From assembly GCA_014872805.1 (NCBI GenBank), contig WKFN01000015.1, forward strand, positions 124,001 through 188,000: a stretch of 64,000 bases of DNA. Reading direction: 5' to 3'. A program made the position numbers and the translations under genes. Positions 50,346 to 60,000 of this stretch are shown here, piece by piece. The notes beneath the pieces are model-generated. The model saw only the letters and a list, made by a program, of their open reading frames with translations, was not told where the DNA came from and made no database searches. Numbering within the stretch: position 1 is the first letter of the stretch; each line of letters begins with the position of its first letter. The stretch comes from Opacimonas sp014872805. GTDB lineage: Bacteria; Pseudomonadota; Gammaproteobacteria; Enterobacterales; Alteromonadaceae.

Positions 50346-50360
50346 CCGCGTCCCTTTATT

Positions 50361-50432
50361 TGCGTGGGGAGCCTGTGACCTAGTTATTCTCTATAGCTAC
50401 GAGGCGCGCAACCCACATACGAGAGAGAAACA
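50361..50432 (+). promoter_or_regulatory. rplK leader, candidate L1 autoregulatory site
   Basis: In the mRNA leader GTGGG (50364-50368) can pair with CCCAC (50412-50416), enclosing GAGCCTGTGACC. By position this is where L1 binds to repress rplKA in enterobacteria. The match to the L1 site is by location and general form only. Confidence 0.4.
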
Positions 50433-50861
50433 ATGGCTAAGAAAATTTCTGGCTTAATTAAGCTACAAGTCGGCGCTGGCGCTGCAAATCCATCACCACC
50501 AGTTGGTCCTGCACTAGGTCAACACGGTGTGAACATTATGGAATTCTGTAAAGCGTTTAACGCCAAAACAGAAAGCCTAGAAAAAGGCGCTCCAGTTCCT
50601 GTTGAAATTACGGTTTATGAAGATCGTTCTTTCACATTCATCACCAAGACTCCTCCTGCATCATTCCTATTGAAAAAAGCAGCAGGCATCAAGAGCGGTT
50701 CAGGTCGTCCAAATACTGAGAAAGTCGGTACTGTGACACGCGCGCAATTAGAAGAAATTGCAAAAACCAAAGAACCTGATCTAACTGCAGCAAGCTTAGA
50801 CGCAGCTGTTAACACCATTGCTGGCTCTGCGCGCAGCATGGGCTTGAATGTAGAGGGCTAA
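50433..50861 (+). CDS. rplK: 50S ribosomal protein L11
   Basis: The 142-residue protein has the L11 N-terminal KLQVGAGAANPSPPVGPALGQHG with the flexible Pro-rich switch and the C-terminal rRNA-binding domain (KTKEPDLTAASLDAAVNTIAGSARSMG, landmark only in part). L11 binds the GTPase centre of 23S rRNA and is needed for RelA activation. Length equals E. coli L11. It is four bases upstream of rplA. GAGAGAG before the ATG is the ribosome site. Confidence 0.97.
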   Translation: MAKKISGLIKLQVGAGAANPSPPVGPALGQHGVNIMEFCKAFNAKTESLEKGAPVPVEITVYEDRSFTFITKTPPASFLLKKAAGIKSGSGRPNTEKVGTVTRAQLEEIAKTKEPDLTAASLDAAVNTIAGSARSMGLNVEG

Positions 50862-50864
50862 GTC

Positions 50865-51563
50865 ATGGCTAAATTATCTAAGCGCATGCGCGCAATTCGC
50901 GAAAAAGTCGACGCGAACAAAGAATACCAATTAAACGAAGCAGTTGCGTTATTAAAAGAATTCGCAACGGTTAAGTTTGCAGAAAGCATCGACGTAGCTG
51001 TTAATCTTGGCATCGATGCACGTAAATCTGACCAGAACGTGCGTGGCGCGACTGTGTTACCACACGGTACGGGTAAAGATGTACGCGTTGCTGTATTTAC
51101 TCAAGGTGCAAATGCAGAGGCTGCTAAAGAAGCAGGAGCTGATATCGTGGGTATGGAAGACTTAGCTGAACAAGTTAAGAAAGGCGAGATGAACTTTGAC
51201 GTTGTTGTTGCGTCTCCAGATGCAATGCGCGTTGTGGGTCAATTAGGTCAAATCTTAGGTCCACGTGGTCTAATGCCTAACCCTAAGACTGGTACAGTTA
51301 CTCCTGATGTGGCGACTGCGGTTAAAAACGCTAAGTCTGGTCAGGTTCAATATCGCAACGACAAAAACGGTATCATCCATGCAAGCATTGGTAAGATTGC
51401 GTTCGAAGAAGCGGCTATTGCTGGCAACTTAGAAGCCTTACTAGAAGCATTGAAGAAAGCAAAGCCTTCTTCTGCAAAAGGTACATATATTAAGAAAGTT
51501 AGCTTATCCACCACTATGGGTGCAGGCGTTACTCTAGACCAAGCGTCTTTAGGCCTTAAATAA
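50865..51563 (+). CDS. rplA: 50S ribosomal protein L1
   Basis: The 232-residue protein has the L1 signature GRRGLMPNPK-like text (LGPRGLMPNPKTGTVTPDVA) and RGATVLPHGTGKDVRVAVF. L1 forms the mobile stalk near the ribosomal E site and also represses its own operon by binding the rplK leader. Its length matches E. coli (234). It is followed by the long L10 leader rather than by a terminator. Confidence 0.97.
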   Translation: MAKLSKRMRAIREKVDANKEYQLNEAVALLKEFATVKFAESIDVAVNLGIDARKSDQNVRGATVLPHGTGKDVRVAVFTQGANAEAAKEAGADIVGMEDLAEQVKKGEMNFDVVVASPDAMRVVGQLGQILGPRGLMPNPKTGTVTPDVATAVKNAKSGQVQYRNDKNGIIHASIGKIAFEEAAIAGNLEALLEALKKAKPSSAKGTYIKKVSLSTTMGAGVTLDQASLGLK

Positions 51564-51650
51564 GTTAAGTTTCAACCTGTCATCTTCGATGACGTCTCTG
51601 AAATAGGTTATGGGTTGGAGCTTTTTATCAACAGTGTTGATATGAAGTTC

Positions 51651-51737
51651 CCGTCCAAGACCGTAGGTGAGATGGGTGTTAGAGGTAAGAGACCTAACGC
51701 AACAAACCAATCTCTTAATTCATGCCTACGCAGACGG
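51651..51737 (+). promoter_or_regulatory. L10 leader (L10-L12 autoregulatory mRNA element)
   Basis: The 304 bases between rplA and rplJ contain no gene. CCGTC (51651-51655) pairs with GACGG (51733-51737) and CGTAGG (51662-51667) with CCTACG (51725-51730), leaving an asymmetric internal loop CAAGAC/CA that resembles the kink-turn of the known L10(L12) site. An inner hairpin AGGT-AAGAG-ACCT follows. Excess L10-L12 complex would repress rplJL translation. A separate hairpin, GTCATC-TTC-GATGAC, lies at 51579-51593. Confidence 0.8.
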
Positions 51738-51867
51738 TGGTACGGACTCAGACTCTCTGGGATGACGAACACCGTAGAGCGGTACAAGTTGCTATTAGCA
51801 AGGCGTATCAATCTGTGAATCCTACAATGGCTTTCGGGCTGGCGTAGAAAACAAAGAGGTGAACTCA

Positions 51868-52386
51868 GTGGCACTAGGTTTAGCAGCAAAGAAAGAGATC
51901 GTAGCAGAAGTTTCTGACGTTGCGTCTCAAGCTCTATCCGTTGCCGTCGCTGAATACCGTGGGATGGAAGTAGCTGAGTTAACGGATTTACGCGTTAAAG
52001 CTCGTGAACAAGGCGTTTACCTAAAGGTTATTCGTAACACTTTAGCAAAACGTGCACTAGCTGACAGTAAATTTGCTGACTTAGACAGCGCTTTAACTGG
52101 TCCTCTAATTTATGGTTTCTCAATTGAAGCACCTGGTGGTGCAGCACGTCTTTTCAAAGACTTTTCAAAGGGCAACGATAAGTTAAAGGTCACAGCGTTA
52201 TCGATTGGTAGCGGTCTATTGGGTCCAGAAAAACTAGACGCAGTAGCTTCATTACCAACTCGCGACGAAGCGTTGGCGAAACTTCTTGCAACCTTCAAAG
52301 CACCGGTTGGCAAATTCGTTCAAACTATCAACGAAGTACCTACCAAATTTGTGCGTGTATTGGCGGCGATCAAAGACGAAAAGTAA
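51868..52386 (+). CDS. rplJ: 50S ribosomal protein L10
   Basis: I chose GTG 51868 (MALGLAAKKEIVAEVS), with AGAGGTG about seven bases upstream; a GTG at 51859 would add three residues and disturb the spacing. The 172-residue protein contains EYRGMEVAELTDLRVKAREQGVYLKVIRNTL and GAAARLFKDFSK typical of L10 (only landmarks given). It anchors L12 dimers to the ribosome stalk. It is preceded by the L10 leader and followed by rplL. Confidence 0.96.
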   Translation: MALGLAAKKEIVAEVSDVASQALSVAVAEYRGMEVAELTDLRVKAREQGVYLKVIRNTLAKRALADSKFADLDSALTGPLIYGFSIEAPGGAARLFKDFSKGNDKLKVTALSIGSGLLGPEKLDAVASLPTRDEALAKLLATFKAPVGKFVQTINEVPTKFVRVLAAIKDEK

Positions 52387-52439
52387 TTTTCTCTTTGGCA
52401 ATAATTTATTTTTAACATACAACCCAGGAGTTTAGAGAA

Positions 52440-52814
52440 ATGGCTCTAACTAAAGATGATATCTTAAACGCGATTGCTGAAATGCCAGTTATGGAATTGG
52501 TAGAGTTAATCGAAGCAGCTGAAGAAAAATTCGGCGTAGAAGCTACTGCAGCAGTTGCTGTAGCAGCAGGTCCTGCTGCGGCTGCTGAAGCAGCTGAAGA
52601 GCAAACTGAATTTGACGTTGTCCTAGCGGGCATCGGTGGCAACAAAGTTGCTGTTATTAAAGCAGTTCGCGGCGCAACTGGCCTTGGCTTGAAAGAAGCT
52701 AAAGAGTTAGTTGAGTCTGCTCCAAAAGCAATCAAAGAAGGCGTAAGCAAAGAGGAAGCTGAAGAATTAGCAAATACTCTTAAAGAAGCTGGCGCTGAAG
52801 TTGAAGTTAAGTAA
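52440..52814 (+). CDS. rplL: 50S ribosomal protein L7/L12
   Basis: The 124-residue protein has the N-terminal dimer helix (DDILNAIAEMPVMELVELI), an Ala-rich hinge (about 38-56), and the C-terminal factor-binding domain with KVAVIKAVRGATGLGLKEAK. It recruits translation GTPases. CAGGAG precedes the ATG. It is needed in several copies per ribosome, which the partial terminator downstream would help by lowering rpoBC expression relative to rplL. Confidence 0.97.
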   Translation: MALTKDDILNAIAEMPVMELVELIEAAEEKFGVEATAAVAVAAGPAAAAEAAEEQTEFDVVLAGIGGNKVAVIKAVRGATGLGLKEAKELVESAPKAIKEGVSKEEAEELANTLKEAGAEVEVK

Positions 52815-52843
52815 TTAACCTTACTTAGCTTGCCAGATATGGC

Positions 52844-52877
52844 AAAAGCAGGTGAATATTTGTTCACCTGCTTTTTT
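52844..52877 (+). terminator. Terminator/attenuator between rplL and rpoB
   Basis: AAAAGCAGGTGAA (52844-52856) pairs perfectly with TTCACCTGCTTTT (52863-52875) around a six-base loop, then T to 52877. In E. coli the equivalent site ends most transcripts and lets some proceed into rpoBC, so attenuation is likely here too. Confidence 0.85.
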
Positions 52878-53001
52878 GCGCTATAGACATTTGAGATTTT
52901 GCTGCTTTTGTCTTAGTCTATGTATCGGCGCAACACCATTTTTCTTTTTTGAAAAATGTCAATAAAAACAAAAGTCTGGGAGTTTGTTGCGAGAACGCAA
53001 C
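52878..53001 (+). promoter_or_regulatory. rpoB leader with three further hairpins
   Basis: GCGC-ATAGAC (52878-52888) can pair with GTCTAT-GCGC (52916-52931), CATTTTTC (52937-52944) with GAAAAATG (52951-52958), and GTTGCG (52986-52991) with CGCAAC (52996-53001, loop AGAA). In enterobacteria an RNase III processing site lies in this interval; the first hairpin is the best candidate. No promoter with clear boxes was seen. Confidence 0.45.
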
Positions 53002-53036
53002 GACAGGTCGGGTCAAAATTAGAGGCTAAGTAACCT

Positions 53037-56000
53037 ATGGTTTACTCTTTTAGCGAGAAGAAACGTATCCGTAAGGATTTTGGCAAACGCCCTCAGGTAT
53101 TGGATATTCCATACCTATTATCTATTCAATTAGATTCATTCAAAAAATTCATTGATGTTCACGGCGACACCAATGTTGGCTTAGAAGCTGCTTTTAGTTC
53201 TGTATTTCCAATCAAGAGTTATTCTGGTAACTCAGAATTACAGTACGTCAGCTACCGTTTAGGCGAGCCAGTATTTGATGTGCGTGAGTGTCAAATTCGC
53301 TCTGTAACGTATTCAGCGCCATTGCGCGTGAAGTTGCGTTTGGTGTTGTTTGATAAAGATGCGAATAACGCAGTCAAAGACATCAAAGAGCAAGAAGTCT
53401 ACATGGGCGAAATCCCGCTAATGACCGAAAACGGTACATTCGTCATCAACGGTACTGAGCGTGTTATCGTATCTCAGCTACACCGTTCACCGGGTGTCTT
53501 CTTTGACCATGATAAAGGTAAAACTCACTCATCAGGTAAAGTATTATATAACGCGAGAGTGATTCCTTACCGTGGTTCATGGTTAGATTTTGAATTTGAT
53601 CCGAAGGACAATTTGTTTGTCCGTATTGACCGCAGACGCAAGCTACCAGCAACGATTATACTTCGTGCGTTAGAATACACCACTGAAGAAATCTTGGACA
53701 TGTTCTACGAAGGTGTTCAGGTGCGATTTGAAGACGATAAAGTCATGATGGAAATCGTTGCTGATCGTTTACGTGGTGAAATCGCACAATTTGACATTAT
53801 TGATAATGATGGCAACGTTCTAGTCGAAACCGGCAAGCGTATTTCTGCACGTCATACTCGTGCACTAGAAAAAGCGAAAATCACAGAACTTGAAGTTCCA
53901 GCTGAATACATCATTGGTCGAGTTCTTAAGAACAGCATTGTGGACACCGATTCTGGTGAAGTCATTGCTCAAGCAAATGATGAATTAACGGCTGAAATGA
54001 TTGAAAACATCAAAGCGGCTGGGGTCTCTGAGTTCTCAACGCTTTACATTAATGAATTGGATCACGGTTCGTATATATCTGATACCATTCGCATCGATAC
54101 TACAACTGATCGCTTAACTGCATTAGTTGAAATTTATCGAATGATGCGTCCTGGTGAACCACCAACTAAAGACGCAGCGGAAACGTTATTCGATAACTTA
54201 TTCTTCTCAGATGAGCGTTATGATTTGTCTGCAGTGGGTCGTATGAAGTTCAACCGTCGTCTTGGCCGTGAAGAAATCACTGGCGAAGGCATTTTGTCTA
54301 AAGAAGACATCGTTGCGGTAATGCAGCAGTTGATTACGATTCGCGATGGTAAAGACGAAGTCGATGATATTGACCACTTGGGTAACCGTCGTATTCGCTC
54401 AGTTGGCGAAATGGCTGAAAACCAATTCCGAGTTGGTCTTGTTCGTGTTGAACGTGCCGTGAAAGAACGTTTATCGCTTGGTGACCTTGACAACGTTATG
54501 CCTCAAGATTTGATCAATGCGAAACCAATTTCAGCAGCGATCAAAGAATTCTTCGGTTCATCACAGCTCTCCCAGTTTATGGACCAGAACAACCCGTTAT
54601 CAGAAGTCACTCACAAGCGTCGTATTTCTGCATTAGGCCCAGGCGGCTTGACTCGTGAACGTGCTGGGTTTGAAGTTCGAGACGTTCACCCAACGCACTA
54701 TGGTCGTGTATGTCCAATCGAAACGCCGGAAGGTCCAAACATCGGCCTAATCAATTCATTGGCGTCATTTGCTCGTACCAACGACTACGGTTTCCTTGAA
54801 ACACCATATCGCAAAGTGGTAGACGGTAAAGTAACCGACCAAATCGACTACCTTTCTGCGATTGAAGAAACAGCGTATGCAGTTGCTCAGGCAAACATCG
54901 CATTAGATGCGAATGGTGCGATTGTTGATGATCTAGTACCTTGTCGTCACCGTGGTGAAACCACATTGATGCAACGTGAGGACATCAGCTATATGGATGT
55001 TTCTTCACAACAAATCGTATCGATTGCGGCATCAATCATTCCATTCCTAGAACACGATGATGCAAACCGTGCCTTGATGGGTGCGAACATGCAACGTCAG
55101 GCCGTACCTACTCTGCGTGCTGATAAGCCACTTGTTGGTACCGGTATGGAAAAAATCGTTGCGGTTGATTCAGGTGTTACCGTTGTTGCTAAACGCGGTG
55201 GTGTGATTGATTACGTTGATGCTTCGCGCATCGTCGTTAAGGTCAATACAGACGAGACAGTTGCTGGTGAAGCAGGCATCGATATCTATAACTTAACTAA
55301 GTACACGCGTTCAAACCAGAACACATGTATCAATCAAAAACCAACGTGTAATGTTGGCGATCCAGTCGTGGTCGGTGACGTCCTTGCGGATGGCCCTTCA
55401 ACTGACTTAGGTGAGCTTGCGTTGGGTCAGAACATGCGCATCGCGTTCATGCCTTGGAACGGTTATAACTTCGAAGACTCGATTCTGATTTCAGAGCGTG
55501 TCTCACAAGAAGATCGTTTCACGACCATTCACATCCAAGAATTATCTTGTGTGGCACGTGATACCAAGCTTGGTCCTGAAGAGATTTCTGCGGATATTCC
55601 AAACGTGGGTGAATCAGCACTTGGCAAGCTTGACGAATCTGGTGTTGTCTACATCGGTGCGGAAGTTAAAGGCGGCGATATCTTAGTGGGTAAAGTCACT
55701 CCTAAGGGCGAAACGCAGTTGACTCCAGAAGAGAAGCTACTAAGAGCTATTTTTGGTGAAAAAGCCTCTGATGTAAAAGACACCTCTTTGCGTGTGCCAA
55801 ATTCTGTTCATGGAACCGTTATCGACGTACAAGTCTTTACGCGTGACGGTGTCGAAAAAGACGCACGTGCCAAAGAAATCGAAGAAATGCAGCTTAAAGA
55901 AGTCAAAAAAGATTTATCTGATGAGTTAAAAATCTTGGAAGACGGTATTTTTGCAGGGGTGCGTCGTTTGCTAGAAGCAAATGGTATTGATAGCGCTAAG

Positions 56001-57062
56001 CTAGATGATACGCCACGTGAAAAATGGTTCGAAATCGCACTCAAAGACGAAGATGCACAAGCTGAGCTTGAATCTGCGGCAGAACAGCATGCAGAAGTGC
56101 GTTCGACTTTCGACAAGAAATTAGAGCAAAAACGTCAGAAAATCATCCAAGGTGATGATTTACAACCTGGCGTACTTAAAGTCGTCAAAGTCTACCTTGC
56201 CGTGAAGCGGCAGCTTCAGCCAGGTGACAAGATGGCGGGTCGTCGCGGTAACAAGGGTGTTATTTCAACTATCCTACCGGTTGAAGACATGCCTTATGAC
56301 GAAAACGGCACACCAGTTGATATCGTGTTAAACCCACTTGGTGTACCTTCGCGGATGAACATCGGTCAGATCCTTGAGACTCACTTGGGTATGGCTGCAC
56401 ATGGTCTTGGTGCAAAGATTGATGCCATGATCAAAGAACAAGCCGAAGTAAACCAACTTCGCGAGTTCTTAACAGAAGTTTACTCCACAGGTGAATCTCA
56501 GCAAAAAGTTGATATTGCGAGTTTCTCTGATGACGAAGTGAAACGTCTTGCGCAAAACTTGCGTAAAGGTGTACCAGTTGCAACACCTGTATTCGATGGT
56601 GCAACTGAAGCTGAGATCAAGCAGTTACTTAAACTTGCAGATATTCCTGAGAGCGGTCAGATCACATTGTTTGATGGTCGTACCGGTCGTGCCTTTGAGC
56701 GTCCTGTAACGGTTGGTTACATGTACATGCTCAAACTCAACCACTTAGTGGATGACAAGATGCACGCACGTTCTACTGGCTCTTACTCACTTGTTACGCA
56801 GCAACCTCTAGGCGGTAAAGCACAGTTTGGTGGTCAGCGCTTCGGTGAGATGGAAGTATGGGCATTAGAAGCATATGGTGCTGCCTATACGCTACAAGAA
56901 ATGTTGACAGTGAAATCGGATGACGTGAACGGTCGTACTAAGATGTATAAGAACATCGTTGATGGTAACCATAAGATGGAACCAGGTATGCCGGAATCAT
57001 TTAACGTATTGTTAAAAGAAATCCGTTCATTAGGTATCAATATTGAGTTGGAAGAACAATAA
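53037..57062 (+). CDS. rpoB: DNA-directed RNA polymerase subunit beta
   Basis: The 1341-residue protein is one residue shorter than E. coli RpoB and has no inteins or gaps. It starts MVYSFSEKKRIRKDFGKRP. The rifampicin pocket reads FFGSSQLSQFMDQNNPLSEVTHKRRISALGPGG (about residues 505-535; Asp, His and Ser at the usual resistance positions are wild-type). Late motifs include GDKMAGRRGNKGVIS and QPLGGKAQFGGQRFGEMEVWALEAYGA. It forms the catalytic core with RpoC. Its stop overlaps the rpoC ATG by one base. Confidence 0.98.
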   Translation: MVYSFSEKKRIRKDFGKRPQVLDIPYLLSIQLDSFKKFIDVHGDTNVGLEAAFSSVFPIKSYSGNSELQYVSYRLGEPVFDVRECQIRSVTYSAPLRVKLRLVLFDKDANNAVKDIKEQEVYMGEIPLMTENGTFVINGTERVIVSQLHRSPGVFFDHDKGKTHSSGKVLYNARVIPYRGSWLDFEFDPKDNLFVRIDRRRKLPATIILRALEYTTEEILDMFYEGVQVRFEDDKVMMEIVADRLRGEIAQFDIIDNDGNVLVETGKRISARHTRALEKAKITELEVPAEYIIGRVLKNSIVDTDSGEVIAQANDELTAEMIENIKAAGVSEFSTLYINELDHGSYISDTIRIDTTTDRLTALVEIYRMMRPGEPPTKDAAETLFDNLFFSDERYDLSAVGRMKFNRRLGREEITGEGILSKEDIVAVMQQLITIRDGKDEVDDIDHLGNRRIRSVGEMAENQFRVGLVRVERAVKERLSLGDLDNVMPQDLINAKPISAAIKEFFGSSQLSQFMDQNNPLSEVTHKRRISALGPGGLTRERAGFEVRDVHPTHYGRVCPIETPEGPNIGLINSLASFARTNDYGFLETPYRKVVDGKVTDQIDYLSAIEETAYAVAQANIALDANGAIVDDLVPCRHRGETTLMQREDISYMDVSSQQIVSIAASIIPFLEHDDANRALMGANMQRQAVPTLRADKPLVGTGMEKIVAVDSGVTVVAKRGGVIDYVDASRIVVKVNTDETVAGEAGIDIYNLTKYTRSNQNTCINQKPTCNVGDPVVVGDVLADGPSTDLGELALGQNMRIAFMPWNGYNFEDSILISERVSQEDRFTTIHIQELSCVARDTKLGPEEISADIPNVGESALGKLDESGVVYIGAEVKGGDILVGKVTPKGETQLTPEEKLLRAIFGEKASDVKDTSLRVPNSVHGTVIDVQVFTRDGVEKDARAKEIEEMQLKEVKKDLSDELKILEDGIFAGVRRLLEANGIDSAKLDDTPREKWFEIALKDEDAQAELESAAEQHAEVRSTFDKKLEQKRQKIIQGDDLQPGVLKVVKVYLAVKRQLQPGDKMAGRRGNKGVISTILPVEDMPYDENGTPVDIVLNPLGVPSRMNIGQILETHLGMAAHGLGAKIDAMIKEQAEVNQLREFLTEVYSTGESQQKVDIASFSDDEVKRLAQNLRKGVPVATPVFDGATEAEIKQLLKLADIPESGQITLFDGRTGRAFERPVTVGYMYMLKLNHLVDDKMHARSTGSYSLVTQQPLGGKAQFGGQRFGEMEVWALEAYGAAYTLQEMLTVKSDDVNGRTKMYKNIVDGNHKMEPGMPESFNVLLKEIRSLGINIELEEQ

Positions 57063-60000
57063 TGAAAGATTTATTAAAGTTTCTAAAACAGCAAAATAAA
57101 ACCGAAGAGTTCGATAACATTCGGATCGGTTTATCTTCACCTGATATGGTTCGTTCTTGGTCATTTGGTGAAGTCAAAAAACCTGAAACCATTAACTACC
57201 GCACGTTCAAACCTGAGCGTGATGGTTTGTTCTGTGCTCGTATTTTTGGGCCAGTTAAAGACTATGAGTGCTTGTGTGGTAAATACAAGCGCTTAAAGCA
57301 CCGCGGTGTGATCTGTGAAAAGTGTGGCGTCGAAGTCACACTTGCTAAGGTTCGTCGCGAGCGCATGGGTCACATTGAATTAGCATCCCCTGTCGCGCAC
57401 ATTTGGTTCTTAAAATCACTGCCATCTCGCATTGGTTTGATGCTTGATATGACGTTGCGTGACATTGAACGCGTATTATATTTTGAAAGCTATGTTGTAA
57501 CCGAGCCGGGCATGACCAATCTCGAGCGCTCGCAAATGCTCACTGAAGAGGAGTATTTGGATGCGTTAGAAGAGCACGGTGATGAGTTTGAAGCGAAGAT
57601 GGGTGCCGAAGCGGTATTTGATTTGCTCAAAGTCCTTGACGTAGATGCAGACGTTGCAGCAATGCGCGAAGAGTTACCGTCAATTAACTCTGAAACTAAG
57701 CGTAAGAAAATCACTAAGCGTTTGAAGTTACTTGAGTCATTCCAACAGTCTGGCAACAAGCCTGAGTGGATGATCATGACCGTATTACCGGTTTTACCAC
57801 CTGATTTACGTCCGTTAGTACCTTTAGATGGCGGTCGCTTTGCGACGTCTGACTTGAACGACTTATACCGTCGAGTCATCAACCGTAACAATCGTTTGAA
57901 GCGTCTACTTGACCTTGCTGCACCGGATATCATCGTGCGCAACGAAAAGCGTATGTTACAAGAAGCGGTTGATGCACTATTAGATAACGGTCGTCGTGGT
58001 CGTGCGATCACGGGTTCGAACAAGCGTCCATTAAAATCTCTTGCTGACATGATTAAAGGTAAGCAAGGTCGTTTCCGTCAAAACCTTCTTGGTAAGCGTG
58101 TTGACTACTCTGGTCGTTCTGTAATCACCGTTGGTCCTACTCTGAAACTCCATCAGTGTGGTTTACCTAAGAAGATGGCACTTGAGTTGTTCAAGCCATT
58201 TATCTACGGCAAATTAGAATTCCGTGGTCTGGCCACCACCATTAAAGCGGCGAAGAAGCTGGTTGAACGTGAAGCGCCAGAGGTGTGGGATGTTCTTGAT
58301 GAAGTGATCCGCGAACACCCAGTGTTATTGAACCGTGCGCCAACGCTTCACCGTTTGGGTATTCAAGCGTTTGAACCAACGCTTATCGAGGGTAAAGCAA
58401 TACAACTTCACCCATTAGTCTGTGCGGCGTTCAACGCTGACTTTGACGGTGACCAAATGGCGGTACACGTACCATTAACGATAGAAGCGCAACTTGAAGC
58501 GCGTGCGTTGATGATGTCGACCAATAACATTCTTTCACCCGCGAACGGTGAGCCAATTATCGTACCTTCACAGGACGTTGTATTGGGCTTGTATTACCTA
58601 ACACGTGACCGTGTCAATGGTCGTGGTGAAGGTATGGTCTTTGCGGATCCAAAAGAAGCTGAAAAAGCGTATCGTACAGAGCAAGCGGAACTACACGCTC
58701 GCGTAAAAGTTCGTATTACTCAATATGATGTGAACGAAGCGGGTGAAAAAGTTGCAAACACGTCATTGGTTGAAACCACAGTAGGCCGAGCGTTGTTGTC
58801 AACTATCCTGCCACAAGGTTTGGATTTCGCGTTGATTAACCAACCGATGAAGAAAAAACAAATCTCGAATTTGTTGAATGAGTGTTACCGCAAACTCGGT
58901 CTAAAAGATACTGTCATTGCAGCTGACCAAATCATGTATACCGGTTTCCACTATGCAATGATCGCAGGTGCGTCAGTGGGTATTGATGACATGGTGATCC
59001 CAGATGAGAAGAAAGACATCATCGAAGCAGCTGAAGCAGAAGTGGTACAGATTCAAGAGCAGTTCAACTCAGGTCTGGTAACGGGTGGTGAGCGCTACTC
59101 GAAAGTACTGGATATCTGGACCGCTGCGAACGAAAAAGTCGCAAAAGCCATGATGAGTAATCTTGAAAAAGATACCGTTATCAATGCACAAGGTGAACCT
59201 GAAGAACAGACTTCATTCAACTCGGTTTATATGATGGCTGACTCCGGTGCTCGTGGTAGTGCTGCGCAGATTCGTCAGCTAGCGGGTATGCGTGGTCTGA
59301 TGGCAAAACCAGACGGTTCAATCATCGAGACACCGATCACTGCAAACTTCCGTGAAGGTCTAAACGTACTTCAGTACTTTATTTCAACGCACGGTGCGCG
59401 TAAGGGTCTTGCCGATACCGCATTGAAGACGGCTAACTCTGGTTATCTTACACGTCGTTTGGTTGACGTGGCGCAGGATTTGGTCATCACTAACGACGAT
59501 TGTGGCACCTTAGAAGGTGTTGTCATGACACCTCTGATTGAAGGTGGAGATGTTGTTGAGCCATTGCGTGAGCGTGTACTTGGTCGAGTGGTGGCAGAAG
59601 ATGTGATCATGCCAGGTGGTGAAGAAGTGTTAGTTGCACGTAATACGTTACTTGATGAAGCGCTGGTGGACATGCTTGAAGCCAACTCCGTTGACCAAGT
59701 GGTTGTTCGCTCTGTTATTACTTGTGACAACGATCACGGTGTATGTGCTAAGTGTTACGGTCGTGATCTTGCACGTGGCCATATGGTTGCCTCGGGTGAA
59801 GCGGTCGGTGTCATCGCTGCTCAGTCAATTGGTGAGCCGGGTACTCAGTTAACCATGCGTACTTTCCACATCGGTGGTGCAGCATCACGTGCTTCTGCAG
59901 AAAACTCTGTTGCAGTGAAAAACGCGGGTTCTATCAAATACCACAACCAAAAAACGGTTCGCAATCAAGACGGTAAGCTAGTAGTAGTATCACGTTCAAC

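Noticed and set aside
57490..58050. 186-codon antisense frame within rpoC
   Set aside because: It mirrors rpoC codons, has biased composition and no ribosome site; typical shadow of a highly expressed gene.
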